In this document: piece by piece, positions 33,001 through 40,339 of the stretch | Layout: each line of letters opens with the position of its first letter | Position numbering within the stretch: position 1 is the first letter of the stretch | Origin: Hydractinia symbiolongicarpus | Taxonomy: Eukaryota > Cnidaria > Hydrozoa > Anthoathecata > Hydractiniidae | Direction: 5' to 3' | Assembly: GCF_029227915.1 (NCBI RefSeq) | Contig: NC_079880.1 | Location: forward strand, 32,295,501-32,359,500 | DNA length: 64,000 nt | Position numbers and translations under genes: made by a program | Notes under the pieces: generated by a model | The model's input: only the letters and a program-made list of their open reading frames with translations | Told to the model about the DNA's origin: nothing | Databases searched by the model: none

Positions 33001-35950
33001 TGAGTAATAAATGCATCAGTAACCACCAATATACCCGTAGTAAAGGACCTCGTAATTACATAACTGTCAACACTGGGTGAGAGGTTTGCCTGATAATTTT
33101 TTTTTGTTGAGACATCAGGATCACTGTTATGCTGTTAATTATTTAAAATTAATTTTAGATAAGTTAGTCATATATAAGTTATAGGTTGCCCTATTGCCAA
33201 TATGATGTGTGTTTATATATTATTAAAATTGTCACTATATTTTTTTTCAATTTTATTATGAAAAATAAAAGTAATAAAAGTTTAAAAGAGGCGGGCAAGT
33301 CCCCTGACATTATAGAATGTCTATGGTGTATGACCCAACCATGCTGACTCCTTATACATCACCTTGGTTGCTCCTCCGTCCCCGTGGCTCCTCCTCACGG
33401 GACCTGAACTTGATGCATCCACCATTGCAAACTTTCGATGTTAGAGGAATGAATTTTTCTCTTGACCAAAATTTTCGACCAATATTTTATGCTTCATCAA
33501 GCCAAATTTTCAGGTTTTATTCATCTAAGTACAGTTACATCCAATATATTTTTTTCAACCGAGTTAAGTACAAAATGTATCCCTGATTAACCCTTCCCTG
33601 GAACATCAGCGTACAAAAATTCATATTCTGAACGTGCACTCAATTCATATTAAGAATATTTTAATGGGAGGCTTATTGGAGCGTTAATTAAGGATTTGGC
33701 GTTTCTTAACAAACTATGAAATTCAAATATTCATTTTTTGACATACCTATATTTTCCTAATAATTTTAACACACAAATAGCTTGGGTCAGAAAGATTCTG
33801 ATAATCGCCCCTCTAAACTGATGAAGGGAACGTTTTTTAGAGAACGAAATTTAATAGGCGTTTTTTAGGAGTTTATTAGAACATTATAGTATCGGCTCTG
33901 ATACAAATTAGGAAATTCCGTCCAACACGAATAATAATTGTTGGATGCATTTGTAACAGTCTTAAAGTCTTGCCAAGGTATCACAAGCGGTGCATAGGTA
34001 GTATACCAAAGTCCAGTGAATGACATACTATTTGTGGTTTTAATTCTTAAAATAAAGAAAGGCGCGGTTCCTTCGTCTATCAAAAAATATAATCGGAGAA
34101 ATTGTTTCATAATTCGCGAACTTCACTTAGTGCAACTTAGTGCAAAACAAAAAGCTCCTTACGATGAAATGATTGTGCTTGCAGTTGCTTATTTTTCAAG
34201 GTAGATCTGCGCTACGGTTTAAGCTTGTAAAAAAACATAATGGTTTAATATGAAAGAGCTTTAAAAGTTGTCTATGAATCTTTTTACCTTTTGGAAAAAT
34301 CTTTATTTTTTCGAGATATAAGCCTTGAAACTTTAGCTAATTATGCAGAATTATGACATCATAAGTTAGATGCTGAGAAATTGCTGGTATGAATGATAAT
34401 TAGGTTAACCATATGTTATTATTAGTATCTGTTCAAAATATCAATGGATTGGTAAAAAGATATTTAAACACCACATATAACTTATTAATCCTTAAGACAG
34501 CACTTCATTTATATCAAATATATGATCTCATGCATTAATTAGCATAATTATCAAAAGTTGTAAGTCAAAAATCTTAAGAACAAATTAAGATTTTTTAAAA
34601 GTATGTTTTAAAGAAATTAAAATAATAAAAGAAATGCTGAAGCTTTTCTTGCAGAGAAACGATCTACTTACAATAGTGATGGTGCTTGGTGACTTGATGA
34701 TGGTTATGAAACACGTGTTGTACTGGCTGTTGATCAATCCCATCTTGATATATTATATCGTTACTTTGGCCAGTTTGACTTTGAACATCAATGTTACCTT
34801 GTATATCTTTAGACGAAGACGGAACAAATTGATTTTCTTCCTCAGGGCTTGTTATAACACCTGGATTTTGCATCTCGTATGTTTTCGGTTTAGGATAAAA
34901 ATGGTCCGTTGTTTTACTGGTGAATTCTTGCTGAGGACCAACAGTTAATTCTTGTCCGGGCTCAAATCGGTGATGTTCCGGACCTGGATTATATATCTGT
35001 TGCTGCATAGGTATAATATTGGGTTCGTGCAAATTTATATTTCTTTCGGTTGGCCCTGTAACTACCATAGGACTTATTTCTCTGCCCATTAAACCTCCTT
35101 GTATCATACTCGGACCCTCTGTGAATTCATGAGGTTCTCTGTGACCATCAAATTCAGAAATGTCTTTCAAATCCTGCCTTCCTATAAAACTTTGAACGCC
35201 TTCATTCATTGCCCTATTATATACTGGTGTTTGTATTGGACTTATCATATTGTTATTAAAAGTTTGATCTGGCTGCTGCATTTCGTGAAAAATTCTGTTT
35301 TCTGGTATATTTGACGTTCCTCTTGATGACATAAACGGATGAAACTCTTCCCTGTGATAATGATGCGTATATGGCATATACATATGTTCCGGTCTTGTGT
35401 TAAAAACGTAAGGTCTTCTATTTTGAAAGTAATGAAAAGGCATTTTTCTGTGATAATTAAACCTCTGTTGCATAAAACTACCTGCGCTATTAAAGGGGTT
35501 GATTTTGTTTAAGTGTGGCGTTGCCACAACACGAAATGGCTCCGCAGCTTCGGGTAGCTGTGGTGCTCCCATTTTGTGTTTGGGAGGTGGTCCGTACACA
35601 TGAATAGCACCTGGAAGATTAATTATGTCATTACTTGGCCTTCCTCTATTAGCAGCTAATCGACTATAAACCTGTTGTAAAATATCAAATTTCTTTGTCG
35701 TGTTTCTATTTGCTGAAGTGTTTTGCGAAGGTTCATATGTATCTGGTTGCAATTGGTTAAAAACATTTGAAAGGTTATATTTTACTTTTTTATGTTTTTT
35801 CTTAGAATGCGGATCTGAGTGTTTCGTACCACCGTGAGTTTTAATTTCTTCTAGAGTTTGATTATGCATCGTCTTTGTTGAGTTACTACACCTGCAGAGA
35901 TGGCAGGAGAGAAAAAGAACAAGCAGTACATTGTAATAGTGTCTCATCAT
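8042..35950 (-). CDS. Multi-EGF secreted protein with polyproline/CRD tail (gene model)
   Basis: Gene model joining a signal-peptide first exon, a run of EGF exons and a terminal polyproline/CRD exon. Every internal exon is a multiple of three and begins and ends in phase 1, so any subset can be joined without a frame break. With first exon 1B (26936-27749) and the 13 EGF exons to its left the product would be about 1,112 residues; with first exon 1A (34672-35950) and all 17 EGF exons about 1,415. The product would be secreted, with no membrane segment seen. CRDs of this spacing form intermolecular disulfides in the nematocyst wall, and EGF chains serve as adhesive or matrix scaffolds, so a capsule, tubule or extracellular matrix role is likely. 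Domains are seen; the joins and the role are inferred. The weakest join crosses the 7.2-kb intron from 16205 to 9042. Confidence 0.5.
8430..8562. repeat. GGT/ACC trinucleotide run coding for polyproline
   Basis: Near-pure GGT repeats on the plus strand read as CCA/CCT-like proline codons on the minus strand, inside the CRD exon. A second G-rich run (GGAGGA) at 8825-8890 also codes for proline. Such runs are prone to length change. Confidence 0.85.
9376..9865 (+). pseudogene. Decayed ORF with UBZ-like CPIC...H...C motif
   Basis: An open stretch interrupted by TAA and TAG reads [50 protein letters not shown] and AALKEQSR. After an acidic patch, another frame reads CPIC then [11 protein letters not shown], the ligand spacing of UBZ/Rad18-type zinc fingers. 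This layout resembles transposon-linked HECT/UBZ proteins of invertebrates. The coding frame shifts at least twice, so it is a fossil. Family assignment is tentative. Confidence 0.4.
9866..10834. other. Intronic or intergenic sequence, no gene recognised
   Basis: Small ORFs on both strands overlap as shadows and show no domain. Lies between the UBZ-like fossil and the SINE. Confidence 0.4.
10835..11190 (-). mobile_element. tRNA-derived SINE
   Basis: On the minus strand a tRNA-like head begins near 11190 with an A-box-like AGTGGTTATAGC and a canonical B box GGTTCGATTCC at about 11127-11137. A body of about 270 bp follows and ends in an (ATCT)n tail of five to six units at 10835-10854. A polymerase III promoter plus simple-repeat tail is the signature of SINEs. 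The head lacks a full cloverleaf, so this is not a functional tRNA gene. Confidence 0.75.
11591..12632. repeat. 130-bp inverted repeat flanking integrase-like exons
   Basis: Sequence 11591-11721 and the reverse complement of 12502-12632 are nearly identical, sharing the words ATATATTATTTACATGTTGA and AACCCTAAATGGCAG. The arms enclose about 780 bp with three minus-strand exons. The right arm supplies the acceptor of the first exon (AATGGCAG), so the inverted repeat reaches exactly to the splice site. It could be the terminal repeats of a small element or an inverted duplication after insertion. Confidence 0.65.
11818..12503 (-). pseudogene. C-terminal exons of an integrase-like transposon protein
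   Basis: Three exons with proper GT/AG borders: 12415-12503 ([20 protein letters not shown]), 12120-12289 ([20 protein letters not shown], then [15 protein letters not shown]) and 11818-12019, ending in a stop. The WNxHRIR and PDGIPNHIY words belong to the C-terminal part of a family of integrase-core (rve-like) proteins widespread in cnidarians and fish. The catalytic D-D-E core is not found upstream, so only the tail is preserved. The ORF is still clean, which suggests recent origin. Confidence 0.5.
12673..14014 (-). pseudogene. Alpha-kinase domain ORF with two A-run frameshifts
   Basis: ATG at 14014, stop at 12673-12675, no intron. The first 145 codons are basic and unrecognised. The kinase half reads [12 protein letters not shown] (Gly-rich loop), [10 protein letters not shown] (candidate nucleotide-binding Lys), [25 protein letters not shown] (conserved E) and LILLDIQG (catalytic Asp), with the zinc-site end CNKYC. 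This is the alpha-kinase fold (eEF2K/TRPM kinase class), which phosphorylates Ser/Thr. The phosphate-binding glycine motif is weak ([10 protein letters not shown]) and the usual His before the CNxxC is Arg. Two one-base deficits break the frame, in A6 at 13583-13588 and A5 at 12919-12923. Everything else is open, so this is either a young pseudogene or an intact gene with homopolymer errors. It sits in the intron before the CRD exon, same strand. Confidence 0.7.
14909..15270 (-). pseudogene. Second integrase-like C-terminal fragment
   Basis: Reading leftward, [20 protein letters not shown], a frame break with a TAA, then [20 protein letters not shown] and [20 protein letters not shown]. The LLQxELN...N and YLPEMHG words match the C-terminal region of the same integrase-like family as 11818-12503. 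It is broken by at least one frameshift, has no core, and ends near 14909 at a TCAG. Confidence 0.4.
15338..16034. repeat. Old diverged relative of the TTAA-flanked MITE
   Basis: Internal sequence such as CACATTTATAGTATGTCATAA, GCAATAAATTTTTGCTT and AAGCTTGAA, and the end AACACCAGGGGGGCGGGG, follows the same order as the two MITEs at 28917 and 30854. The termini and TTAA are no longer recognisable, and the G/C hairpins have decayed. It is clearly older than the other two. Confidence 0.7.
16205..16297 (-). CDS. EGF exon, short CxxC type
   Basis: 93 bp, phase 1-1, GTAAG donor and CTAG acceptor. Encodes [20 protein letters not shown] then [10 protein letters not shown]-x2-C-x5-C-x4-C-x-C-x8-C, the compact EGF type that starts with two close cysteines. 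It is the leftmost EGF exon; the next exon in the model is the CRD exon. Confidence 0.8.
16655..16753 (-). CDS. EGF exon, short CxxC type
   Basis: 99 bp, phase 1-1. Encodes [18 protein letters not shown] then [11 protein letters not shown], the same compact pattern as its left neighbour. Donor GTAAG, acceptor TTGCAG. Confidence 0.8.
17240..18400 (+). pseudogene. Reverse-transcriptase fossil in an EGF-gene intron
   Basis: Ordered fragments in changing frames: [94 protein letters not shown] and NKIWF. These occur in this order in a family of cnidarian retroelement reverse transcriptases; I suspect Penelope-like but cannot settle the class. The usual catalytic aspartates are not intact. Opposite strand to the host gene. 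Confidence 0.6.
19073..19243 (-). CDS. EGF exon with Thr/Pro-rich leader
   Basis: 171 bp, phase 1-1. About 20 residues of linker ([15 protein letters not shown]) precede a classic six-cysteine EGF domain beginning [17 protein letters not shown] and ending [12 protein letters not shown]. Acceptor TTACAG, donor GTAATT. Confidence 0.85.
19888..20013 (-). CDS. EGF exon
   Basis: 126 bp, phase 1-1. Encodes [20 protein letters not shown], then [17 protein letters not shown]. Six cysteines in standard spacing; four extra residues after the last Cys compared with most of the set. Acceptor TTGCAG, donor GTAAG. Confidence 0.85.
20769..20802. promoter_or_regulatory. Three CACGTG boxes in 34 bp
   Basis: CACGTG occurs at 20769-20774, 20784-20789 and 20797-20802; the outer two lie within an inverted repeat (GTTCACGTG and CACGTGAAC). 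CACGTG is the canonical E-box for Myc/Max/USF-type bHLH-ZIP factors. It is in an intron of the multi-EGF gene. Function is inferred from spacing alone. Confidence 0.35.
21009..21167 (-). CDS. EGF exon with leader and charged tail
   Basis: 159 bp, phase 1-1. A short Val/Ser/Thr leader, then [35 protein letters not shown], and the charged tail EEKEQK. Six-cysteine EGF. Donor GTATTA, acceptor TTCACAG. Confidence 0.85.
22372..22614. repeat. Two tandem TAGCCGT-family units
   Basis: Two adjacent units of about 120 bp, each opening with TAG(T/C)CGTTAACCCGTGGA and a hairpin (CCGTGGA...TCCACGG), then CGCCCGTCCTTTAT, and closing near CAGACAGACGGAATACAGCTA. The opening TAGCCGT is the reverse of the closing ACGGCTA in better preserved copies at 41164-41587. 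Confidence 0.7.
22640..22741 (-). CDS. EGF exon, short CxxC type
   Basis: 102 bp, phase 1-1. Encodes [20 protein letters not shown] then [12 protein letters not shown]. Compact EGF with two close N-terminal cysteines. The TAGCCGT repeats end 25 bp beyond its donor. Confidence 0.8.
22956..23066 (-). CDS. EGF exon (111 bp)
   Basis: Phase 1-1. Encodes [20 protein letters not shown] then [16 protein letters not shown]. Standard EGF, one of eight exons of exactly 111 bp. Confidence 0.85.
23358..23471 (-). CDS. EGF exon (114 bp)
   Basis: Phase 1-1. Encodes [20 protein letters not shown] then [17 protein letters not shown]. Donor GTTATA is weak but in the expected place; acceptor TTTCAG. Confidence 0.8.
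23868..23978 (-). CDS. EGF exon (111 bp)
   Basis: Phase 1-1. Encodes [20 protein letters not shown] then [16 protein letters not shown]. Standard EGF. Confidence 0.85.
24545..24646 (-). CDS. EGF exon, short CxxC type
   Basis: 102 bp, phase 1-1. Encodes [19 protein letters not shown] then [13 protein letters not shown]. Fourth of the compact type. Confidence 0.8.
24933..25701. mobile_element. MITE with TTAAAGGAGAACTAAC termini
   Basis: TTAAAGGAGAACTAAC at the left is the exact reverse complement of GTTAGTTCTCCTTTAA at the right, 769 bp in all. The interior has no ORF and includes a 25-bp A/T direct repeat (ATTAACTATAATGAACATT and ATTAATTATAATGAACATT). It sits between two EGF exons. Confidence 0.7.
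25911..26021 (-). CDS. EGF exon (111 bp)
   Basis: Phase 1-1. Encodes [20 protein letters not shown] then [14 protein letters not shown]. Standard EGF. Confidence 0.85.
26250..26363 (-). CDS. EGF exon (114 bp)
   Basis: Phase 1-1. Encodes [20 protein letters not shown] then [17 protein letters not shown] poly-G tract of about 16 lies 25 bp beyond the donor, at 26208-26223. Confidence 0.85.
26482..26592 (-). CDS. EGF exon (111 bp)
   Basis: Phase 1-1. Encodes [20 protein letters not shown] then [16 protein letters not shown]. First EGF after exon 1B. Donor GTGTGT, chosen because it keeps phase 1. Confidence 0.8.
26936..27749 (-). CDS. First exon 1B: signal peptide and His-rich linker
   Basis: ATG at 27749 opens a signal peptide ([20 protein letters not shown]) followed by HARLHNHSR, then a hydrophilic region of about 245 residues rich in His, Asn, Asp and Glu, with repeated words of the form [23 protein letters not shown] and THDVTIPG, which look like a decayed repeat of about 12 residues. 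No cysteines occur after the signal peptide. The exon ends in phase 1 at a GTAAG donor and leads to the EGF exon at 26592. A TATA box lies about 130 bp upstream. The His clusters could bind metal. Not recognised as a known family. Confidence 0.75.
27873..27884 (-). promoter_or_regulatory. TATA box for exon 1B
   Basis: Minus-strand AGTATATAATAG lies about 125-135 bp before the exon 1B ATG. It supports a separate promoter for 1B rather than an internal exon. Confidence 0.4.
28585..28695 (-). CDS. EGF exon (111 bp), last before exon 1B
   Basis: Phase 1-1. Encodes [20 protein letters not shown] then [16 protein letters not shown]. It ends in a good GTAAGAG donor, so its transcript must continue left, yet the next feature on that side is exon 1B, which has its own start. 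It therefore probably splices past 1B to 26592. Confidence 0.85.
28881..28912. repeat. Perfect 32-bp palindrome next to a MITE
   Basis: GACAAAATATCAAAA and TTTTGATATTTTGTC form a perfect hairpin with a 2-base loop. It ends at the TTAA where the first MITE inserted. Confidence 0.8.
28917..29671. mobile_element. piggyBac-like MITE, copy 1
   Basis: CCCTATTCGGTCCGGGG at the left and its exact reverse complement at the right define a 755-bp element with TTAA on both sides (28913-28916, 29672-29675). TTAA duplication and CCC-starting termini are the signature of piggyBac elements. Next to each terminus is a hairpin GGCGGATTCCGCC (or GGCGGAATCCGCC) set in long G and C runs. No ORF. Confidence 0.85.
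29676..30849. other. Sequence between the two MITEs, remnants of another repeat
   Basis: Both ends hold many copies of CTTAAG and TAAGCC words in both orientations (for instance GTCTTAAGGCTTAAGATCG near 30821), which also occur at 28757-28880 beyond copy 1. The MITEs may have inserted near the ends of one older element whose borders I cannot fix. Short ORFs here show no domain. Confidence 0.35.
30854..31597. mobile_element. piggyBac-like MITE, copy 2
   Basis: Same termini, same orientation and colinear interior as copy 1, 744 bp, flanked by TTAA at 30850-30853 and 31598-31601. Differs mainly by point changes and by the length of the G/C runs. The right-hand hairpin is cut (GGCGGACCCCCCCGG), losing the palindrome kept in copy 1. 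Confidence 0.85.
31808..31918 (-). CDS. EGF exon (111 bp)
   Basis: Phase 1-1. Encodes [20 protein letters not shown] then [16 protein letters not shown]. Standard EGF. Confidence 0.85.
32023..32133 (-). CDS. EGF exon (111 bp)
   Basis: Phase 1-1. Encodes [20 protein letters not shown] then [15 protein letters not shown]. Standard EGF; 104 bp from the exon at 31808-31918. Confidence 0.85.
32505..32615 (-). CDS. EGF exon (111 bp), first after exon 1A
   Basis: Phase 1-1. Encodes [20 protein letters not shown] then [16 protein letters not shown]. Standard EGF. Confidence 0.85.
32616..34671. other. Intron after exon 1A, no clear gene
   Basis: About 2 kb. An 81-codon minus ORF at 33865-34110 ([34 protein letters not shown]) has no match I recognise. 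At 34240-34560 sequence related to the MITE interior at 7040-7380 is present without termini. Confidence 0.4.
34672..35950 (-). CDS. First exon 1A: signal peptide and long low-complexity head
   Basis: ATG at 35950 (two Met in a row) opens a signal peptide ([19 protein letters not shown]). About 405 hydrophilic residues follow: a basic patch ([11 protein letters not shown]), then Pro-, Gln-, His-, Met- and Asn-rich sequence with [32 protein letters not shown] and the end [12 protein letters not shown]. No cysteine after the signal region, unlike the EGF exons. It ends in phase 1 at GTAAGT. Composition suggests a disordered, possibly metal-binding or cross-linkable matrix head. It is similar in layout to exon 1B but not alignable by eye. 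Confidence 0.75.
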
Positions 35951-36911
35951 GGAACTGCTTGAATTAACAGTTTATCACGAGCACGCATTGATTTCACACC
36001 AGGTACAACTGTGTACTTAAAAGTATCGCAAAGAAAATTCTAAATCCAGCATTCGACGAACTGAAACATTTTTATTACTTTCCATACTACATGTAAACCA
36101 TTTTACAATTAATTGAACTGGATTCAAAAATGATAAATATTACCTACCCAATTTAAAAATCGGATATTTTTCTTCATATTCTGAACAAATAAAAAACAGG
36201 TGAACATGCAGAAAGTGAGGTACAAGATTTAATTTGTTATGCTTCACTGATCAGTTTTCATTAGGTTCATACCGATGTTACGGGCTGTACAAATATATAA
36301 ACGTTTTTTTCAAATGTTTTTGCACTGTTATTGAATGCCTAAATAAACCAGGGTACTCTTATAGTTAATTACTGTCTTATTTTAGGCTTTTTATGATAAA
36401 ATTTCCTGTTTTGATTGTGAGATACCATAAATTTAGGACAAAATTTGTATATGGATTTACTAATTTATTATTAGCTGTCCTTCCTTCAAGGTTCCCTCCG
36501 ACATTTTAATGATGCTACCTAATTAAGTTCTATTCATATAAGTATTTAAGAAAATAACATTCGTTTTTTACAGAAAAGTTTAGTACAGCAAATAATTGTA
36601 AATAAACTTTCAAATTTTGAGCTACCTCACTTCATGCGGCTTTATCATGCTCACGCTTCTTCTCGAACTTTGAAATTCATAATGGCTGCATAATTGACGT
36701 CACAAGGACCAAAGAATTATAGGATGCCTCACGGTGATATATTCTACTGACTAATTCGTGTTTAGAATGCCTTGTTCATATGTTTCGAAGTATTAAATAT
36801 TTATGAGATATAGATGGTTCATAACGATAGAAAAAAATTTTGTTGTTTGCTTAATGCAGAATTATTTGTTTTCTTTTAAAAGCAACACGTTTGTTAAGTA
36901 CTGTAATAATT
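35951..36911. promoter_or_regulatory. Divergent intergenic region between exon 1A and the P2X7-domain gene
   Basis: About 960 bp between two genes transcribed away from each other, so promoters of both should lie here. I see no strong TATA box; AT-rich words such as TATATAAA at 36294 are not well placed for either gene. Confidence 0.3.
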
Positions 36912-37682
36912 ATGTCTTCTTTGGATGAGTCGGAATCAGAATGTTCTAACGTTGTACTTGGCTTCCAGTTTGAACCTAAACGTAGGGGGGATTTGTCAGA
37001 CTCATCGTGGGTGACATATGACAGTGATAGCGATGGGGAAATAGCAGAATTAAGGATTAACCTTGACGCTACATCGTGGTGTAAATGCAACAATTGCCGT
37101 CAAATGAGCACTGAAACTGAATGTTTTTGCTGTCACGAACTGGAATCAAGTCATATATATAACCTACAAGGTGTGTACTTTTTAGCGGGATATACGAAAC
37201 ATTATATGCTGATTATTAAGTTATTAAAAATATATTCTTTAGAAATAAACTGTATAGTCAATCACGAAGATTTCGACCCTATTGTTTTAGAAAGGAAATC
37301 TCTGGACTGCTTTGGTTGGATGTATGATAGAGAATCGACATATCTTTCTCTAAGAAATGACGTTCCCAATAAGTAAGTACATGTTGTTCCAGTCAAAACA
37401 AGCTGTTTATAGAAATATGGGTTATAAGAACATAAGTTTGATATTTCAGGTTAACATTTTTCTTTTAGAACATATTGCTATGCTTTTTACCGACAGTTCA
37501 CGTGGTAGGTTCACAACAGACTTGGCAAATCTGTGCGAAGGGTCATCCCGTCATGTGCAGAGACAAAAATTCGTGATGCTTATCCAGAGCCTGACGGGGT
37601 ATACACAGAATATATGGAAGGGCGTTTAGTTCCTGAAAATGAGTTAACATGGGTTTTCCATGATGCCGAAAATGTATTTTAA
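36912..37682 (+). pseudogene. P2X7-type intracellular cysteine-domain gene with in-frame TAG
   Basis: Exon 1 is 36912-37372, exon 2 is 37469-37682, joined by GTAAGT...TTTTAG in phase. An acidic Ser-rich N terminus (MSSLDESESECS) leads to WCKCNNCRQMSTETECFCCH, the cysteine-rich zinc/palmitoyl-type motif of the P2X7 receptor C-terminal domain, then CIVNHEDFDPIVLERKSLDC and, in exon 2, [27 protein letters not shown] and YTEYMEGR. There is no channel portion, as in many stand-alone invertebrate copies. A TAG at 37506-37508 falls just after RQFTW, with the conserved tail continuing in frame, so the product would lose about 58 residues. Otherwise intact. Confidence 0.75.
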
Positions 37683-39400
37683 CTTAATTAAAAAAATTAA
37701 AAAAAATAAAAAATAATATGTAAAAATTACATAAAATAAAAAGTAAAACAAAATGATGCAATTTGTGAGTATTTAATTGAGTTTTCAAAAATATTCTCTC
37801 TACAGGGCCTTTCGGCAGGGGTAATGAAGGCTCGTTTTTTTCCCGGACGGCAATTACAGGTGCCTTTCACCTACCAATTATATTTGCCCATAAAATCACT
37901 TCTTTAGCAACAAGGCAGTACATTTTTTCCCTTTCCTTTTCACCTCGCTAATAATCTTTTGTGGTTTGTTATCAATCACTAACCAAATCTGTTAAGCATG
38001 GTCAACAAACAAATCTAGAAAGAATTATTTAGAGGTAACCCTTTCGTTATAAACAGACCCTTCGTAATGACTGACCGCTTACGCCAGGTCGGGTTGTTTT
38101 GATTCTATCACGGATCAATTTCACTACCCGAGCAGAAAGCGGTATAAGAAACAAGGCCTGTGCGTCTGATTAAGCCCTTGTTTCTTAGGTCATCCCTTTA
38201 CCCACACAACATCCTTTCTTATACGATACTTCGAATCCTCCACTGGAGAGTAGGGACACCCAATCAAAAAACATGTTTACAATATGAAAAAGAAAATATT
38301 TTTAAAGCTAATTAGAATTGTGATAACGGAACAACTTCTTAATAATTAATTTCATATAGAAATCTCGCTTCGTCGTTTTCATGCTGCAAAGACGGTGTGG
38401 TTTTGGCTCTTGTGACGTCAGGAGGTATCCTGATGTTTTTTTCAAGATTTTGAAGCGTGTTTTTAATGCTGCAATGATGGTGGTCGAAGCACAAGGTTTT
38501 ATGAAAACATGGAATACGTAAATCGTGTTTATGCTTTTATTTTGCAAGTAAATCATTAAATAATACTTTTTTCTATAATGTTTTAATGGTTTCTTTCGGT
38601 TAAGATGAACTTGTTATAACGTCGGAGGCAACCTTTAAATTCCCAGTCTCCAAACACTTTGAATCAAACAAATCATCAAAGTCAGAAAAGGGATAAGATT
38701 TTTCTTTACCGCGTTACGCAGAAACTGGACCACATCACGAATGCTAACAATGCAATTATAATAGAACGTTTTGATAAAGCATTGGCAGGCTTGTATTTAC
38801 TTATTGCAACTTCTCACCTTGTGATAAAGCTATGTTGCGTAAACTGTTATCTTTAAGAAGGAATTGTCAAGACAGGTTAATGAATGTACAAAATCGCAAG
38901 AAGTAAAGTATGGACTATATCTTTAAACACAGATGGTCTAAGTAGACTAAAAAATCTGAATAACATTTTTTTTGTAGATTCTTATAGTACAAATGGGAAG
39001 ACATCGCAAGATAATTTGAAAGAAGACGATATGACAATCTAAAGGAATGTGAAAGAAATACTGAATTTTAAGATGTTTTGTGATAGAAGTGATAACAAGC
39101 TCTGGACTATATGTGCAAAATTCTTTTTGGCAAATCGGTGATTATGGGATACTAAGTCATTTGGATCAGGAATGCAGGAACATCCCGTAACTTGTAGCTC
39201 CAGCAGGTCACAGAAGCCAGGTCCAAATTTGCGTTCCAGCGCCCAACGCCTTGTGTCACCCCATTAGACAAAATTTTCTTGGCAACAATATTTCAGCAGC
39301 AGCGACTCCCCATTATATATTAGGACAATACCTAAAAATTTATGTGGCACTTATTGTTACGTCCATTTTAAAACAAAATACTAGCCATTGTCATCAAATT
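37683..39400. other. Region without recognisable genes
   Basis: Nothing convincing on either strand. 38040-38240 and 39180-39260 are less AT-rich and may be repeat remnants. Confidence 0.4.
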
Positions 39401-39429
39401 TTTATATAATTTGCATACAGGTATTATCA

Positions 39430-39793
39430 GTCATAGACAATCATTATTGCGACACCACTGTAAATTTTTAAATAAAACCCATGCTTTGTTGTTGTTTCAA
39501 TTGCCAACTTGTTTATCAAACCATCCAAAACAGACTTTTTTAGGCAGGAAATCAAAATCCGACTGGCTAACGTTGAAGGAGATTTATGTCCAGTCAAGGT
39601 CGTCAGACAATGCCTAATGTTTCGGAGTGCCAGACAAAGTCTTTGTTTGTGCTGTCTAGTAGTGACGAAATTACGTATCAGCCTTTTTATATATTAATCT
39701 CAAAAACCCTTGTGAACTGAATACAAAGTTTCGTACAGTGGCAGCCTGGTGTGGTATGTCAGATTCCGCCATTAAAATTCTTGGTGGGTGGTA
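39430..39793 (+). pseudogene. Tyrosine-recombinase fossil
   Basis: Shifting frames read LNKTHALLLFQLP, then PSKTDFFRQEIKIRLANVEG, DLCPVKVVRQCLMF and FRTVAAWCGMSDSAIKILGG followed by W and a stop. SKTDxFRxxxxIRL...LCPVxxxRxxL and AAxxGMSDxxIKxLGxW are the conserved C-terminal blocks of DIRS/Crypton-type tyrosine recombinases. The H-x-x-R motif and nucleophilic Tyr are not seen. Confidence 0.65.
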
Positions 39794-40185
39794 AATTATA
39801 TTTCTTATAATGGTGTTACAAAATTATGAGACCAAGATTCCTGTAACATTGTTTGTATTTGTGTGTCATTTCTATGATGCCGTTGTACTTATGTACGGAA
39901 GTTATCTGAGTATAGGATTCTATTTGTATCCGCCTCGAAATTTGAGTCAGCTTCACAACAACCAAAAAATTTTTGTTTTCCATGAGACTGCTGTTCAGAC
40001 AGACAGCTGACACAAACAATGTATTCTGGTAAAACTTAGATTTTCAGTAGTTTGGGGTTGCTTGTCTGCCATTGTCAGCTTTTTCTGGGTAGTATTGTGT
40101 GTATCCTTGAAAGAGAGTCTGACAAACTGTAAAAAATAGAGAAAAAAGAGACTACAAGAAATTGTTCGGAGTAGATGAGTTAGTA
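39794..40185. other. Spacer, no gene
   Basis: Complementary short ORFs only; nothing recognised. Confidence 0.4.
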
Positions 40186-40339
40186 TACCGTAAATGACGA
40201 AGTAAGCGCCCGGGGCACTAAAAAAAATTTTTATGTTTAGGGAGGGGACGCTTATTCGGCAGGGGCGGTTATTTAAGCAAAGGAGCTTATTAACTTTACC
40301 AAAATAAAAACATGTAAAATGTGTTATTTCATTTCTTTC

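Noticed and set aside
33865-34110. 81-codon minus ORF in the intron after exon 1A
   Set aside because: No recognisable domain, no clear splice borders, overlaps an opposite ORF; left as unannotated.
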